Source: Brachypodium distachyon
Lineage: Eukaryota > Streptophyta > Magnoliopsida > Poales > Poaceae
Direction: 5' to 3'
Assembly: GCF_000005505.3 (NCBI RefSeq)
Contig: NC_016133.3
Location: 26,948,508-27,012,507, forward strand
DNA length: 64,000 nt
Of the stretch, positions 19,301-31,382 are shown in pieces. The position numbers and the translations under genes are program-made. Positions within the stretch are counted from its first letter, which is position 1; every line of letters begins with the position of its first letter. The notes beneath the pieces were generated by a model. That model saw only the letters and a program-made list of their open reading frames with translations, was not told where the DNA came from and searched no databases.

Positions 19301-21233
19301 CGGGTGAGGCGCTTTACCGCGCTATAAGATGAGAGAGCATAAGCTCCCCCATGGATGTAGACGACGCTGCGGGGCTCCTGGAAGCCGGGCTCGTCACCCT
19401 CGCTGTAGTCGGACTCGCACTACTCCTCAGCACGAGCCTTGTCCCATCCTCGGGGAGGCCGTTCCCTGCCGGCGCGGGCTTGGCCTCGACCCCCCTGGGC
19501 TTCCTCTCTGCCGGCAAGCTTCGCTCCAGCTCTGTGGTCATTCGGGCTCGCGGGAGAGATGCCCGATATCCCCACAGTTGAAGCAGACGCCGGCTGCTCG
19601 ACGCTCCTCGTGGCGCTGCTCGCGCCTCTGCTTGATACCCTGCAGGATGCAGCAATCCTGCGTGTCATGGGTGGCGTTGGCGTGGATGGGGCAGCGGGGC
19701 GCGTCACCCGGCTTGCCTCCAGATCCGCCAGCGGATGAGGCCTTTTTCGAAGGCCTCGAGGAAGCCCCCGGTTCCGCAGCAAGCACTTGCTTCCCGCCGC
19801 GCTTCCGGGAACCCTTCTTCTGCGAGCCCTTAGCAGGACTCGTGGCAGCCTTAGCTGCAAGTTCGGGCGCCAAGCGCTCTTCCTCGGCCATGGCACACTT
19901 GTGCACCAAGGCGTAGAGCTCATGCGTCATCCGGATCCGGTGCGTGCTCAGCTTCTCATGCATCTTGGGATCACGGACATTGATGGCGAAGGTGTTGATG
20001 TTGGCGGCAGCCTCCGCCTCAGGAATGGAGTAGGAGAGACTAGAGAAGCGGTTGATGAATCTCCGCAACGTCTCCCCTGGCTTCTGCACCACGGTGTCCA
20101 GCAACACCATGGTTCCCGGACGCTTGTAGCCGCCCTGGAACGCACTGACAAAATGCCCGCGCAAGTCATCCCACGAGGAGATGGATCCTGCCGGCAAGTT
20201 GAGCAACCAAGTTCTCGCCGATCCTTTCAGGACCATGGGGAACCAGTTGGCCCTAACCTTCTCGTCGGCACCCACGGTGTTTATGCCCAATGAGTAAGTT
20301 AGGAGCAAATCCTTAGGGTTCGTGGTCCCGTCGTACATCCCGAGCGTTGGCGGGGCTCGGAACTGGCGGGGCCACTCCACCTGCCGCAGTTCACGGGTGA
20401 ACGCGGGGCCACCGTCGTCAGCCCCCCAGAGCAATTCGCCTTGGCATCCAGGGTTGGCGCGGTCGCGTGCAAGTCGGCGACACCGCTCGAGGCGCTCGCG
20501 CAGATCCTCCTGCTGACGTGCGTTGAGTATCCCCGCATGTCCGCAGGCAGAACCGTTGATGATGAGTCGACGGAGTCGTCGCCGGGCTCCACGCCCGTAC
20601 GACGGCTTCTGCCGGGCACCCCATGCTCCAGCTGGGGGTTAGGGCCTACACCAGGCCCAGCGACCAGGTCGGTGTCAGCCCTAGACTGGCCGCGCGATCC
20701 ACCTGACCGGTGGTTGGCGGCAACGAGGAGGGCGGCGAGGTCTGCCGTCCACGCCTCGTGCGCCGGCGTTCCCTTCGGCGGCTCGTGGCGCATGATGGCC
20801 TGAGCCGACACAAGGGCTTCCGACCTAGTTTGGACAGGAGGCACCGCGTGCTCCTGCCCGGCGCTGCCGTCTGGGACGGCTTCGGTGCCTCGCGGACGAT
20901 CCCGCGAGCCGGAGGGAGTTGCTTGGGAAGCAACAGAAAGATAATGAGATGGGCGCAGTCCATCGTTGGCCCGCGGCTGCTCGTCGTGCGGCTCGCGAGC
21001 ATGAGCGATGACCCGGCTATGACTGGGCCTAGCGCTAGGCTACGGGGCTAGCCTCGGCCGGTCTCCAACGGAGCGTGGCGAAGGCGGAGGAAGTATCACC
21101 TGCTGCTGCTGCACCCGGGCAGGCTCAGGGTTCTCCTGATCCTGCGACGTGCGCTGTACGTTGTGTGACCGCGTGTCGCCGCTGGGACACCACGCGGATC
21201 GATCCGAGAGTCGCCAGCCCGCTTAGGAGGCAT
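19301..21233 (-). pseudogene. TAT1 gag
   Basis: The start at 21231-21233 gives MPPKRAGDSRIDPR, matching MPPKRASDPRIDPR of TAT3. The capsid-like region (19538-20434) has AFTRELRQVEWPRQF, TLGMYDGTTNPKDLLLTY, FQGGYKRPGTM and NTFAINVRDPKMHEKLSTHR. Two zinc-binding motifs follow: CPIHANATHDTQDC and CFNCGDIGHLS. The N-terminal third is in a different frame from the capsid part, so at least one indel lies near 20450-20600. A stop at 19538 splits the tail. Confidence 0.8.
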
Positions 21234-21320
21234 AGCGACGAGTACTGTCGTCTGAGAAGACGAAGCTGTTGTAGCTATAAACGATGGCGTCGGCGGTCAG
21301 CGAGCTCTCCGCAAGCGCCC

Positions 21321-21336
21321 CCTACCTGGCGCGCCA
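21321..21336 (-). other. TAT1 primer-binding-site region
   Basis: In element sense TGGCGCGCCAGGTAGG, 2 nt inside the 5' LTR edge at 21339. The identical 16-mer lies 2 nt inside the TAT3 5' LTR (39630-39645). I do not assign the tRNA. Confidence 0.75.
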
Positions 21337-21338
21337 GA

Positions 21339-22291
21339 TGTCGTAGCCCGGGGCGCAAACACCAGGGATGCTAGGCACCCCCGTTTAGGTTCGGCAGTGC
21401 GCGTTGGGGATCGCTCCGGCGATCGCCGGCGAGGCCAATGACGACGAGCGTGGCAAGGTACAAGCCAGTTTACCCAGGTTCGGGCCACCCGGAGGTGTAA
21501 AACCCTACGTCCTGGTTCTGAGTGTGTATTAACCAATGAAAAAGTGTTTGGAGGTTGCCGGGGGAGTCCCCGGACGCTCTCTTCCTTTCTGCTAAGTGGC
21601 TACTTGCTACTTCTGGACTAAATCTCTAGGAATCGTAACCCCAGCTCGAGTCTAACCTTAGGAAAATCGGAACCCTTTGAATGGTGGCGCAGGTCCTCCT
21701 TTTATACTCAAGGGGATACCACAGGTGCCTCGATCTGCATGGGGACGTGCCTTAGGACACGCGCCGAACAAAGGCCCAAGGCAGCTTGCCTTTGCTGCGC
21801 TGGCGTGCATGCACGGTGAAACTCACTGTAGCTAGGGCCATACGTGCCCTAGATTCACTGCAGGCTACTCACTGTAGGTTGACTAGATAGGAAACCACCA
21901 CCCTGTCGGAGCACTTAATGCTCGGTTTGTGCCACACTCCACGCTCCGACCAGCCCTGTACAAAAAGAGCCTGTTGGGCGGCCACGTGGCGCCGATACTC
22001 TGCCTGCACTGAGCATCGGCCCTGTTGTATGCGCCTGCGCCAGGAAACACCCTCCCCGGCAAGTGAGCTTCCCGAGGGGTGTCCTGAGGGGGTCTTCACG
22101 CTGTCATCCGGGGTAACCCCCGCAGCCCGGCAAGCCCTGCTCCAGGACAACCCCCTTCCCAGGCTCCTGCCGGGTTGGTGGCTTCCCGGGCAGCTCGCGC
22201 TGTGCTGCCCAGGGTGCCGTCCTTGCGGGGAGCAAGCGAGGCGACCCACGCGTTGAGCAACGGTGGTACCCCGGGTGCCACTGGTGCGACA
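21339..22291 (-). repeat. TAT1 5' LTR, complete
   Basis: 953 bp, starting TGTCG and ending CGACA on the plus strand. In element sense a U3 TATA box (TATAAAAG, 21699-21706) is followed by the conserved GGCCCGAACCTGGGTAAA motif (about 21474-21491). The preceding U3 is GC-rich. The outer edge is followed by the GAGGG duplication at 22292-22296. Confidence 0.92.
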
Positions 22292-22296
22292 GAGGG

Positions 22297-24490
22297 TGAC
22301 TTGGCGTGATGTTGCCTTGCTCCTCCCTGTAGACGTGAAAGGGGAAAGGGGAAGCTAGTTGTTGAGAAAGGGTGGGTTGGTTCCCTTTTCTCTGCCATCG
22401 TTTCTTGCGCTTGTCGCTGCCTCGAAAACCTCCACCGCGATTTCCGTTCTCCCGAGAGCCAAAATCTGACAGAGACGCTGCTGTGATGAATTTAGGTTGG
22501 TGTGGCTCTTCGAAGGCTCGGTTTTTGCACTTCCTCCTTCAATCATGACCACGATCACCCTCTTCTTCTGGAGATCGGTGGCGTTCATTGCGAACTGAAT
22601 CTTCACAGTCAGCCCATCGATTGGTGATTTCCATTAGAAAGCTGATTGTTGTGGACCGCACAAGACCCAATTCTTCCTTGAGTTCGACTCGTCGGAGTCC
22701 TCGTTTGAAGGCATCGATGGCGCTTTCATCGGAGACTTCCTCAGAAGCGTGTTTGGTGTTGGTCCAGCACTGGATGTACGAACGGATGGATTCTCCCTCT
22801 TTTTGAATACAAGCTCGAAGTTGCTCGAGGGAGACGGGTCGTTTGTACGTGGACCTGAAGTTGCGGGTGAAAGCTTGGACGAGCTCCTCCCACGAGTCAA
22901 TGTCGTCTCGTGGTAAGCCAGTTAGCCACATGCGTGCAGGGCCTTTGAGTTGCAACTGCAGGCACTGCATGGCGGTAGTATGAGAACCGCCTTGGCAGCG
23001 AATCCCGGTGAGGTAGTCTTCCAGCCAAGACTTGGTCTCTTGAGTGCTGTCATACTTGGCTAGATCGGTCGGCGGTTTGAAATTTCTGGGCATCCTAGAT
23101 TAACGGATGCGACGGCTGAAGCATGGCTCCGCATGTCTCCACCTCGTGATCGGAGTTCGGCGAGCGGACGCGATACCTGTCTCGCTGATCGTGGTTTGCG
23201 ACTCGGGGAGACCCTAGTGTTTCCCTCGGGTGCGAGTCGTGCTCCCTGCGACCTTGTTGAGGCGGGTCGAGGTCATGCTGGATTTCTCCTTCACGGCAGG
23301 ATGGAGTCCTGTCCCGCGGCTGCCTTCGGTTGTTGAAATCTTGGCTGATGCAAGGAGCCTCCGCTTTATTCAATCCTTCCAGAATCTGTTTGATCCCGCG
23401 AGCGCGGGTCACTATCGGGTGGCTGGATTGTTTGTAGGTAGGTATTGGCTGCAAGCAAGGCAGCCTCCAAGGTTTCTGGTATCATATCGCCGTGGTCGTC
23501 AACCGACATGAAGCTCGGAGCCAGATTTCGGGTCGCGTGATCATGACGTGAGATGTTTCATCTGGGGAGATCTCTGGGAGGTGTGGCTCCATCAGAGTCG
23601 CTGAGTGAACTCGGGCGAGTTCTTTTGTGTGCCTGGATATCTTCATCCAGTTTCTTCAGCCTCTCCGCTTCAAGCTTTTGCTTCTTGACGAAATCCTCCT
23701 TCTCTTTGTTCAGGTCACGTTGGGCCCTGGCAAGTGAGTTGGCATATAATTGCAACTCAGCGATGGTGGGATCCTTCATGAGGACTCCCGATTCAAGAGC
23801 TGCCTAGACTCGAGCTTTCTCTGCCGCAGAATATCCAGCTGGTAGACCTGCGGATACACTTGCGGCCGGAGGAGTCTGCTTTGGGGCGACGGGATTTGTC
23901 ATGAAGACTTGAGCAATGGCGCACTCGGGCGCAAGATCGCTGCTGCTATGGCAGCCTTCCCACTCTGAGCAGTTGCCGACGTCGCCTAGGATGGGGCTTT
24001 CTGCCGACTGGGGTGGATTGCTGTCAGAATCAGAGGAGGTTTCTAGGGAAACCTGCTCTGTTTCGCCGGGTGAACCCAGCGAGGTGAGGTCGTCATGGCA
24101 ACTCCCTTGTTCTGAGCGGTCGCCAGCGTCACTAGGGATGGGGCTGTCCGCACGTGAGGATGGATCGTCTTTAAAATCAGAGCAGGTCCAAGTGGGGACT
24201 TGCTCTGCCTCCTTGAGTAGCTTCGACGAGCTTGTCGGCAGGTCTTTCTCTGAAGGAGAAAAGAGAAGCAAATCTTCCGGAGTCGAAGGAGTCGGACACG
24301 GTAATCGAAAGATACCGGATCGTATGTGGAACTCGCCGAATATGAAGTCCAAGCGGGAATCAAGCTTGTCCAAGGCTGCGGGGTTGGACTGGAGGCGAGC
24401 AGCAGAAGACTTGAGGATCGTCGACTCCGCCTGAGTCGATGATGGTTCTGGTGGATCTGGAACCGCCGAGGTCGTGTTTCCAACACACGT
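22297..24490 (-). pseudogene. NA1 gag, N-terminal and capsid part
   Basis: Resumes NA1 gag after TAT1. In element sense there is a long acidic Ser-rich leader (23804-24480), then a coiled coil (IAELQLYANSLARAQRDLNK, 23558-23779). Next come IPETLEAALLAANTYL and an Arg-rich stretch. The capsid-like domain runs MPRNFKPPTDLAKYDSTQE, LKGPARMWLTGLPRDDIDSW, RNFRSTYKRPVSLEQL (22600-23093), then the RSPEEEGDRGHD basic tail. The reading is split over three frames and broken by stops at about 23804 and 23558. The first ATG of the native gag cannot be fixed. Confidence 0.75.
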
Positions 24491-24493
24491 CTT

Positions 24494-24510
24494 TCCCACA
24501 GACGACACCA
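24494..24510 (-). other. NA1 probable primer-binding site
   Basis: In element sense TTGGTGTCGTCTGTGGG directly follows the LTR edge TGACGAAG/CTTCGTCA. Position and TTGG start fit a tRNA 3'-end complement. The tRNA is not assigned. NA3 lacks the region. Confidence 0.5.
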
Positions 24511-24511
24511 A

Positions 24512-24972
24512 TGACGAAGATGTAACTTCGACAATGTCCATATTGATGGACTTTATCAAGGAAAGATTTCGAGTATGTGTTGGTGAACTCGTCGGCTAAC
24601 AAGGACACAAGGGACACGATTTACCCAGGTTCAGGGCCCTCAATGAGGTAATACCCCTGGAGTCGGATCTGTATTGATGAGTTGATTACAATGGGGTGCC
24701 GCAGAGTCTAGATGCACCGAGTCGTCAAGTGCGTCTGGGCGACTTGTATCTAAGTTGGAGGTGTCCTCTTGGCTCACCCTCCTGGTTCTTTATATATGCA
24801 GGAACTCGGGTCTCAGGTAGAGTCCAAGTCGGTTACAATGAGGAGATATATTCTAATTAACCTTCCTTGTCTTGAGTCGCAAGATTTGACATGTAAACTC
24901 CTGGAGTCGAAGTAGGCTTCCTTGTGGGCCCCCAGCTGGGCTCTACCGGGTATACTCCAGTCGAGTACGTGG
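24512..24972 (-). repeat. NA1 5' LTR
   Basis: About 461 bp from TGACGAAGATG to GAGTACGTGG. The last bases differ from the CACGTCA of the 3' LTR, so the outer edge is mutated or slightly eroded. Contains TATATAAAG (minus, 24788-24796) and the shared TTTACCCAGGTTCAGGGCC motif (about 24623-24641). Confidence 0.8.
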
Positions 24973-25677
24973 TTAGTCATAACCATGTCACTCGAGAAGA
25001 CGAAAGCAGAACGCGATCGACTCCAAACAGAGCTAGATCAATGTCGTCAAGGGCTAGGGGAAGCGGCTGCCGAGAAGTGCCATCTTCAACAACTTGTGGA
25101 TTCTCAACTTTCTGCAGAGAAAGAGCGAGAAAAAGCTTGGATGGAGTGACTCGAAGGGGTCGCTCGATCAGTTGCTGGTGGGTATTTGTATCTACCATTT
25201 GATGAGCTTTTAATCTCTTATGCAAAGTTTAACTGTTGCCCTTTCCTTTGTAGGAACTCTTGATGCCTCTGCCGAGGCTCAGTTTAAGAAGAGAAGCCAG
25301 AGCTTCTCTGATGCCTTAGAAGCTATTGAAGGTGGTCAATGCCGAAGCCAAGGGCAAGTTCCGACAGGTGATGAAGATATTGACCCATGTGATCAGGAAA
25401 ATGTTTCCTGATGGGCCAGTTCCAGAGTCGCTGAACGGACTCATTGATTTCTTTACTGTGAGCTAGGACCCGGTAGAGAGGTACTGTCGAGTTTAGTCAA
25501 TGGCGGATGCTAAACTATTCTTCACGCTTGCTTCCGCGCATGGCATTGAGGAAGACATTATGTGCCGACTGGCTTCTCAGTCGACTTGATCGAAGACAGG
25601 CGACGAGATCAACCTAAGACCCTTTATGGGAAAGGGCAAAGAGTTGGCTGCGATCTCATCACGGCAACCTCGCAAAT
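24973..25677 (+). pseudogene. NA2: fragment of an NA-family antisense gene 1
   Basis: Homologous to the coiled-coil and last-exon region of gene 1 (NA1 2826-3500; NA3 57030-57680). Reads LEKTKAERDRLQTELDQCRQ, a 76-nt GT-AG intron (25178-25253), then TLDASAEAQFKKRSQSFSDA and, after a 1-nt shift near 25333, KILTHVIRKMFPDGPVPESL and FMGKGKELAAISSRQP. It is the DNA into which NA1 (left) and TAT2 (right, at 25678) are placed. Its divergence from NA1 and NA3 is greater than theirs from each other. Confidence 0.7.
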
Positions 25678-26462
25678 TGTCGGAACATGGGTCTCCGGCA
25701 CCGGGGATGCCGAGCACCCCCTTTTTGGTTCGGTGGAGGGCGATCACCGGCGTGACGATAGACACGAAGTGTGGACACGAGAATTTACCCAGGTTCGGGC
25801 CACCCGGAGGTATAACACCCTACATCCTGCTTTTTGTTGTATTCCAGATTGTATATGTTGCTTACAAGGTGTCCCGGGAGTTCCCGGGGAGCTACTTGGC
25901 GATGGCTCTAACTAGGGCTCAAACTAAGACTTATCGGAACTGAACCCTTTGACCGGTGGCATTAGTCCTCCTTTTACAGACAAGGGGATACCACAGGTGC
26001 CAGTGCATGCAGCACGACACGTCTCCCAGAAGCGTGTCGCAGCCACATGAGTAATACTCCCACTGATCCACGTTGGACGCCATGCAGCGCCCGGTCCACT
26101 GTACATGGTAGAACAAAAATGCTTTGTAGAGTAGTCGCCCTAGCCTTGCTAAGCAAGACTAGGCCTGCTGATAAGACTCCTGTCGGTGCATTAAATGCGC
26201 TGCGCCGCCTGCATGCCCGAGCGTGGATTGCTGGGGTGCCCCTTCCCGGCTAGCGCACCCGGCTAGTTGCCGGAAGGCGTTTCTTCTGCTTCCCAGGACC
26301 GGGGTTCCGCAGGGCTTCTTAGATCCTAGCCCTTAGCTTCACCTTCACCAAGGACCGTCTCCTTGAGGCGGGCTTCCTGGACCCATTGCTTCCCGGGAGG
26401 CCTTCTTACTGGCGACCCATGCGTCCCGTATTAGTGGGACCTCGAGGGCTACTGGTACGACA
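25678..26462 (-). repeat. TAT2 3' LTR
   Basis: 785 bp from TGTCGGAACATGGG to CTACTGGTACGACA. Related to the TAT1 LTR across TTTACCCAGGTTCGGGCC (25784) and the downstream box, but it belongs to a different subfamily in U3. The TATA region reads CCTCCTTTTACAGAC, so the TATAAAAG of TAT1 is mutated here. CAAAT at 25673-25677 would be the left target duplication; the right copy is lost. Confidence 0.85.
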
Positions 26463-26476
26463 GTAGCCCCCGGGCG
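26463..26476 (-). other. TAT2 polypurine tract
   Basis: Plus strand GTAGCCCCCGGGCG, so GGGGGCTAC abuts the 3' LTR in element sense, as in NA1. Confidence 0.75.
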
Positions 26477-26879
26477 TGGGCCGGCAGCCTTGAAGCTCCC
26501 AGCAAGTGCTATCCTCGATCGGTTGCCGGGCTGCGCCCAATCCGACGCGTGGGTCCCCAGGGGAGTCCCTCTGGCACTCGGCCTCGCGGGCCGCATTTAC
26601 GGTTCCACTCCTCCGAGCAAAACGGTCGGGCGCACGATTTTGTGCCTTAACTCCCTTAATCACCAGAGAGTTAAGGCCACCTCGTGCACCCCCCTCTTAA
26701 TCTCTGATTCTTTAGGGCACTTTACTGCCGATCGTGGGGTTGTCCGTTGTAGCCCGCCAGCCCCGATAAACACCCAAGGCTAGCAGCGGGCATTCCCCAT
26801 TGCCCCTTGCACCTGCCATTGCCTCCTCCCAAGCTCTCCGCGCCCCAACTCCAACCAAATCACCTCCCCACCTCCGCCG

Positions 26880-28232
26880 ATGTCTTCCAAGGCCCAGAAC
26901 TGTCCCAAAGGGAGCACCAGCAAAGGGGAAAAGCTCGAGAAGGTCAGCAAGAAGGAGCTGTCGGACCGAGCCCGGAAGGATGAGGAAATGCGGGCTAAGT
27001 TCGCCTTCTTCCCCCCCACCCCCCCACCCCCCGGGTACAATGGCGAGGGGGTAGACAAGCTGGTCTTGGCGCTTGCTACCAAGCACAATGAGTACGGGCC
27101 AATGCGGATTCTCCCCGTCGGCGCGGAGTGTGACCAGCAGTACTTCTGGATCTTCGGGAGATTCATCCTAGCCGGGTTCGTGCCGCCGCACTTTTTTTCC
27201 CTTTCAGCCATCATGGAGACCTACGGGCTCATCATGGCGCAACTTCACCCCACGTCGTTCTTCACATTGGCTGTCTTCCAACACCTTTGTGAAGCGTTCG
27301 TGGGGGTGATGCCATCGGTGGCTCTGTTTCACCACTACTACTACCCAAGGGTGGAGAAGAAGGCTCTCCTGTCCTCGGGGCTGGTGTTCCAGTTCCGCGA
27401 CAGGATCAAGTCGAAGTTCATCGAGCTGGGGAAGAAGAAGATCGAGCACGAGTGGCGCCGTGACTGGTGCTGGGTGCGGACCGATGAGCTCCAGGAGTTC
27501 CACGAGGAGCCCCTCGGGCCTACGAAGGGCTCTGACGACTGGACGCTCCGCGACCAGAAGGAAGAGGAGCTGGCCCCAATCTGTGCCAAGATCAAGGCGC
27601 TCCGTGAGGCTGGGCTCACGGACACGGATGCGGCGCGCCACTTCATCGGGAGGCGCGTGGCTCCCCTGCAGCGGCGCTCACATCCGGCTTGGATGTACAC
27701 CGGGTCCGGCGACCGGACCCGGCTGCAGCGCACAGATCTCCTCCCGGAGGAAGTGCAATACTGGGTGAAGGGCATCACCGGCGAGGGCGAAGCCTACCGG
27801 CTGCCCCCGCTTTGGAGCGCACCCACTCGACGCCGGGATCCCGAACCCGGGATCCCGGGATCTCCCCCTCTGGGACGAGTGGGGGATCATGGAGGACCCC
27901 TCGGCGCAACCCTCCCCCCCGCAGCCCAGGCCCCGCAAGGGCAAGGAGCCGGCTACCGACTCGGGGAAGAGGGGCCAAGGCCAGGCCTCTGCCAGGCCAG
28001 AGGACTCGGACTCCAACGACTCCTCGCTGGGCGTCGGAGGAGACCTCAGCGACGACGGCGATGACGACGATGACGACGCTCCCCCGGCAGCCAGCGGAGT
28101 CGCGCCGGAGGAGGACGACGTCCCCCTGGTGAGGCGGTCTGCGGCGGAGCGGGCGAGCGTGCAGGAGGCCAGCCCGCAGCCTCAGGAGCCTCACGGTGAC
28201 GTGGGAGCTGGGGCCTCCGGCGGCAGCGATGC
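26880..28232 (+). pseudogene. TAT2 antisense gene, Transposase_28 exon, interrupted by CHR1
   Basis: ATG 26880 starts MSSKAQNCPKGSTSKGEKLE, a basic leader. A domain of about 300 residues follows with ILPVGAECDQQYFWIFGRF, GLIMAQLHPTSFFTLAVFQH, VGVMPSVALFHHYYYPR, WRRDWCWVRTDELQEF and FIGRRVAPLQRRSHPAWMYT. This matches the Pfam family Transposase_28 ('putative gypsy type transposon') known from grasses. A 1-nt frame change near 27830-27870 joins it to the WDEWGIMEDPSAQPSPP frame, which continues as an acidic Asp-rich linker to the CHR1 insertion at 28232. After removing CHR1 and one GATGC the frame carries on at 52599. No function is established. Confidence 0.75.
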
Positions 28233-31200
28233 TGTAACATCCCAAAAATTGAAACTCTTTCATATGCATTGCATCCATGAGCATCATGCCACATTTGCAT
28301 GTTTGAATTCAAATTTGAATCTAAAAATGCTTTGAAAATGTTTTATTTCTTTTTAAAACCAAGTTATTCACCCATTTGAGCTTTGAATATTTTAAAAAAT
28401 AGCGTTTATCTATAAATGGGGTTTATTGCATAAATAAGCTATCCCATATTTTTTGGATATTTATTGGAGTTGAAAAACTTTTTCATAGTTAAGTAGCCCT
28501 AAAGGCATTTATAGGGCAAATGTATTTATATATATTTTTTATTTTGAGGGGAAATTGCTCCCAAAAGTTGAATCATGCTATAACATGATTTTACAAATTT
28601 TCTGAAATTTATTTGGACCAATTTGGAGTTTAAAATCAAAATTTACAAAGGAAAAACATAAAAGGAAAACGAAAAGGAAAAAAAAGAGAAAACCGGACCG
28701 GCCCGGCCAAATGGGCCGAACCGGCCTAGTACGTCACGCGCCCGAGCCCGACCGGCCCAGAGCCAGCGCGCGTGCGCGCCCGAGGCTGACAGGCGGGGCC
28801 CGCCTGTCAGATCCATCGTCTCTGATGGGAAGGCACGCGCGAATCACGCCGCACGTCCGCCCCGCCGATCCCGCGCGCCATCGCCGCCGCCCCGTCTGCT
28901 CCGTGCATCCCGCAGCCTGCCGCTCGCGTCCCAATAAAGCCCAACGCCCGCGCATCTCTTTCCCCCTTCCCTCTTCGTCGATTACGCGCCCACGCTGCCC
29001 TAATTTTCCGCCGCCGTTCGCCACTGTCGCCGCCGTCCCGAGCTCGCCGCCGACCGTACGGTACGCCAGGGTCGACGAGACCTCGCCTATCCCCTTCCTC
29101 TCTTCCTAGCGGTCAAGCTGACGCGCCCCTCTTCGTCATTTGTGCACCGCAGCCCGTCGCCGTCGCCGCCTGAAGCTTCGCCGCCGTCCGTGCCACGCCC
29201 GTCGTCCTAGGCGACGACCCCGACCTCCCCGAGCCTCACCGCCGCCGCCAACATCTCTGCCTCGCCAAGCCGCACCTCTCGTGCACTTCCCCGACCTAGA
29301 TCTACGGCTAAGATTAGATTGCCTTTAAATCGAACCGGTACGCGATCTAGACCGTCCAATTCCCTTTAAGTGAGATCCGATGGCTCCGATTTAATCCCAA
29401 CCCGTACCGGTACGCGCGAATCAGATCACGCCACGTGTCCCTGTTAAAATGAAAATATAAATCCCGGTTTAAATTAAATGGCACTTTTGCAGAAAAGCCC
29501 CTAAAACTTCAAATGCTCATATCTTTTAAACCACTGGGCCAAATTTAGCAAATTTTACATTTCTGGAAAGCTCTCAACCTGTAGAATCTTTTGGCACTGT
29601 CTAAATTTAAATTGGAATATTAGAATCACAGTCAATTTACAGAAAGGCGTTTTATACCATTTAATTCATAACTAATTTATTAGAGATCCTTTTTAAGTGA
29701 AACCAGTGCCCAAATTTTGTATTGATGTCCTCTGTCCATTGGGACAAAGAGATAAATTTTTTGAATTCAATTATTTGGCTGATGCCAATGAAAGTATATT
29801 TTAGGGTTTTAATCAATTGTTTTTGCCTTTTTGTTTAAAACCCTAATGCATTTGTTTTAATCACTAATGCTTAGGACCAGTTGAGCACCCGAATAAAATA
29901 AACCAATTCATGTCACATGTTGCATCGCATCATAGCATATCTTATTTTGTGGTGATGTGAATTGTGTGTTTATGTATGTGTATGTTGTTTGTTTCGTATA
30001 GTTTTTTCGGAAAGCGAACCTTGTGATTGTGACGAGTGTTTGAACTCCAACTACTACCAAGGCAAGTTCACTTTGATCATTATCCTATTGCTGATTGTTT
30101 TTAAAATACTTATGCATTAGTGTTGCTGGTAGAAATGCATTGATAGGATTATTACTCGTACTTATGCTAGCTATGATTGACCTACTAGCTATAGGGTTAC
30201 CTTTGCCATGAAACCTCCACCAATAGCCATCGTGATTAGATATTGCTTAGCCATGCTATGTTAGTATACGTGGGAGGGAATCTCAATCACTGTGAAACTG
30301 ATATTGTGGAGTAATTTTGGAAACCTGGCAAAAGAACCCTAATGAACCATCCTGGGTGGACGGCTTTGAGGATTTGAGATGTTATGCGACGTCAGGTCCA
30401 TTTCTATGGCTCCCTCTGAGTCGAGTCCCCGTGGATTCGGGGGCGGATCGTCCATGGACGTCTCCCCGTGGATTCGGGGAGCGCCTGCGTCGCAAATGTG
30501 AAATGCCACCCGGGCTAACGAGAGACCGGACTAGTTTTCGTGTTTAGAAGCTTCCGGTACAACCACATGCTAAATGGGCTTTGGCAGGATGGATGTAACA
30601 AATATGAACCCGGATCTGAGGATGACATCGGTATGTAGCCGTGTAGGTGGGAGCGCCTCCCTCAGGCGGTTTGGGGGATTATGTTCTGAAAATTCCTGTA
30701 ATCGATGCCGTTGCTACACTACCCTGAGGCCAGCAAGGGATTAACACGTCGATTTCTTGTGGGTAAAGTGTACCACCTCTCGAGAGTGTCAAACTAAGTA
30801 CTTAGCCGTGTCCCTCGTTACGGACAATTATGAGCAACTAGATTTGGTGGCTGTAAGGAAGGTCTCACTCATTCCAATTTCTAATTAAAATGAATGGTTT
30901 GAACTTGGGTTAGGAGCATTGATGTGTCTACTCAATGTCCTTAGATTAATAGGAGCATCGGTGTTTCTACCCAGTGTCCATTAGTTAACAATAATGTAAC
31001 ATTCAATTGTAGTAAGATAAATTATGTTTTGCTACCACGCCATAAAGCCTGAACCCCACTATACCTCAATTGCATATACTTGGTAGGATTTGTTATAACT
31101 TCCAGGTGAACTTGCCAATACATTCAATGTATTGACCCCTTAGTGGCTGTAATCAATAATGCAGGTGAATCTGACGAAGAGTGAGGTTCGTCGATATTCT

Positions 31201-31382
31201 TTGGGTCATGTGCTTACATTCCAACATGCTATCTCCTCTGGGAGTCGTTGAGGCCCATTTGCTCTACCTTTCCGCTGCAAGTGTTTAAACATTTATTTTG
31301 ATGAGATGAAACAGTATTTGTTTATGCTGGCCCAAGTGGTCATGCAAGTTTGTAAGTACAATTAAGTTCTGGATGATACGAT
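28233..31382 (+). repeat. CHR1 5' LTR, lacking its last part
   Basis: Aligns with CHR-solo from TGTAACATCCC to GGATGATACGAT and then stops. About 140 bp present at the end of CHR-solo (10505-10645) and of the 3' LTR (52460-52593) are missing. The GC-rich core (28690-29330) and AT-rich flanks are typical of the family. No gene seen inside. Confidence 0.88.

Larger units (their letters stand above)
7652..22291 (-). mobile_element. TAT1: Tat-lineage Ty3/Gypsy element with antisense gene, inserted in NA1 gag
   Basis: Bounded by GAGGG direct repeats (7647-7651 and 22292-22296). Removing it rejoins NA1 gag exactly as seen uninterrupted in NA3 (62365-62380). In element sense the order is 5' LTR (22291-21339), PBS, gag, protease, RT, two RNase H domains, integrase, internal TATA, hairpins, conserved block, convergent antisense gene and truncated 3' LTR (8452-7652). 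A chromovirus solo LTR sits just beyond the antisense gene stop. The consecutive Ty3-type and second RNase H domains and the antisense gene place it in the Tat lineage. All frames are damaged. Confidence 0.9.
1..24972 (-). mobile_element. NA1: non-autonomous Ty3/Gypsy-type element (gag-protease plus antisense genes), with nested insertions
   Basis: Minus-strand LTR element. Its 3' LTR is on the left (141-384, interrupted by TAT0), preceded in element sense by a GGGGGCTAC polypurine tract. Its 5' LTR is on the right (24512-24972), next to a primer-binding-like site. The internal region encodes gag and a retropepsin-like domain on the minus strand (22297-24490, then 6580-7646 after the TAT1 insertion). 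It continues with a hairpin minisatellite and three antisense exon clusters on the plus strand. There is no RT, RNase H or integrase anywhere between the protease stop and the 3' LTR. NA3 has the same organisation, so this is the family's design and not a private deletion. The element starts beyond the window. Confidence 0.85.

Noticed and set aside
25678..26462. Solo LTR
   Set aside because: The polypurine tract directly follows and the antisense gene is in the expected place and orientation, so it is the 3' LTR of TAT2.
26880..28064. Host gene or DNA transposase
   Set aside because: The Transposase_28 name suggests a transposase, but the gene lies within a Tat LTR element, antisense to pol, and has copies at the same place in TAT3 and (diverged) NA1. 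No DDE transposase motifs or terminal inverted repeats are seen.
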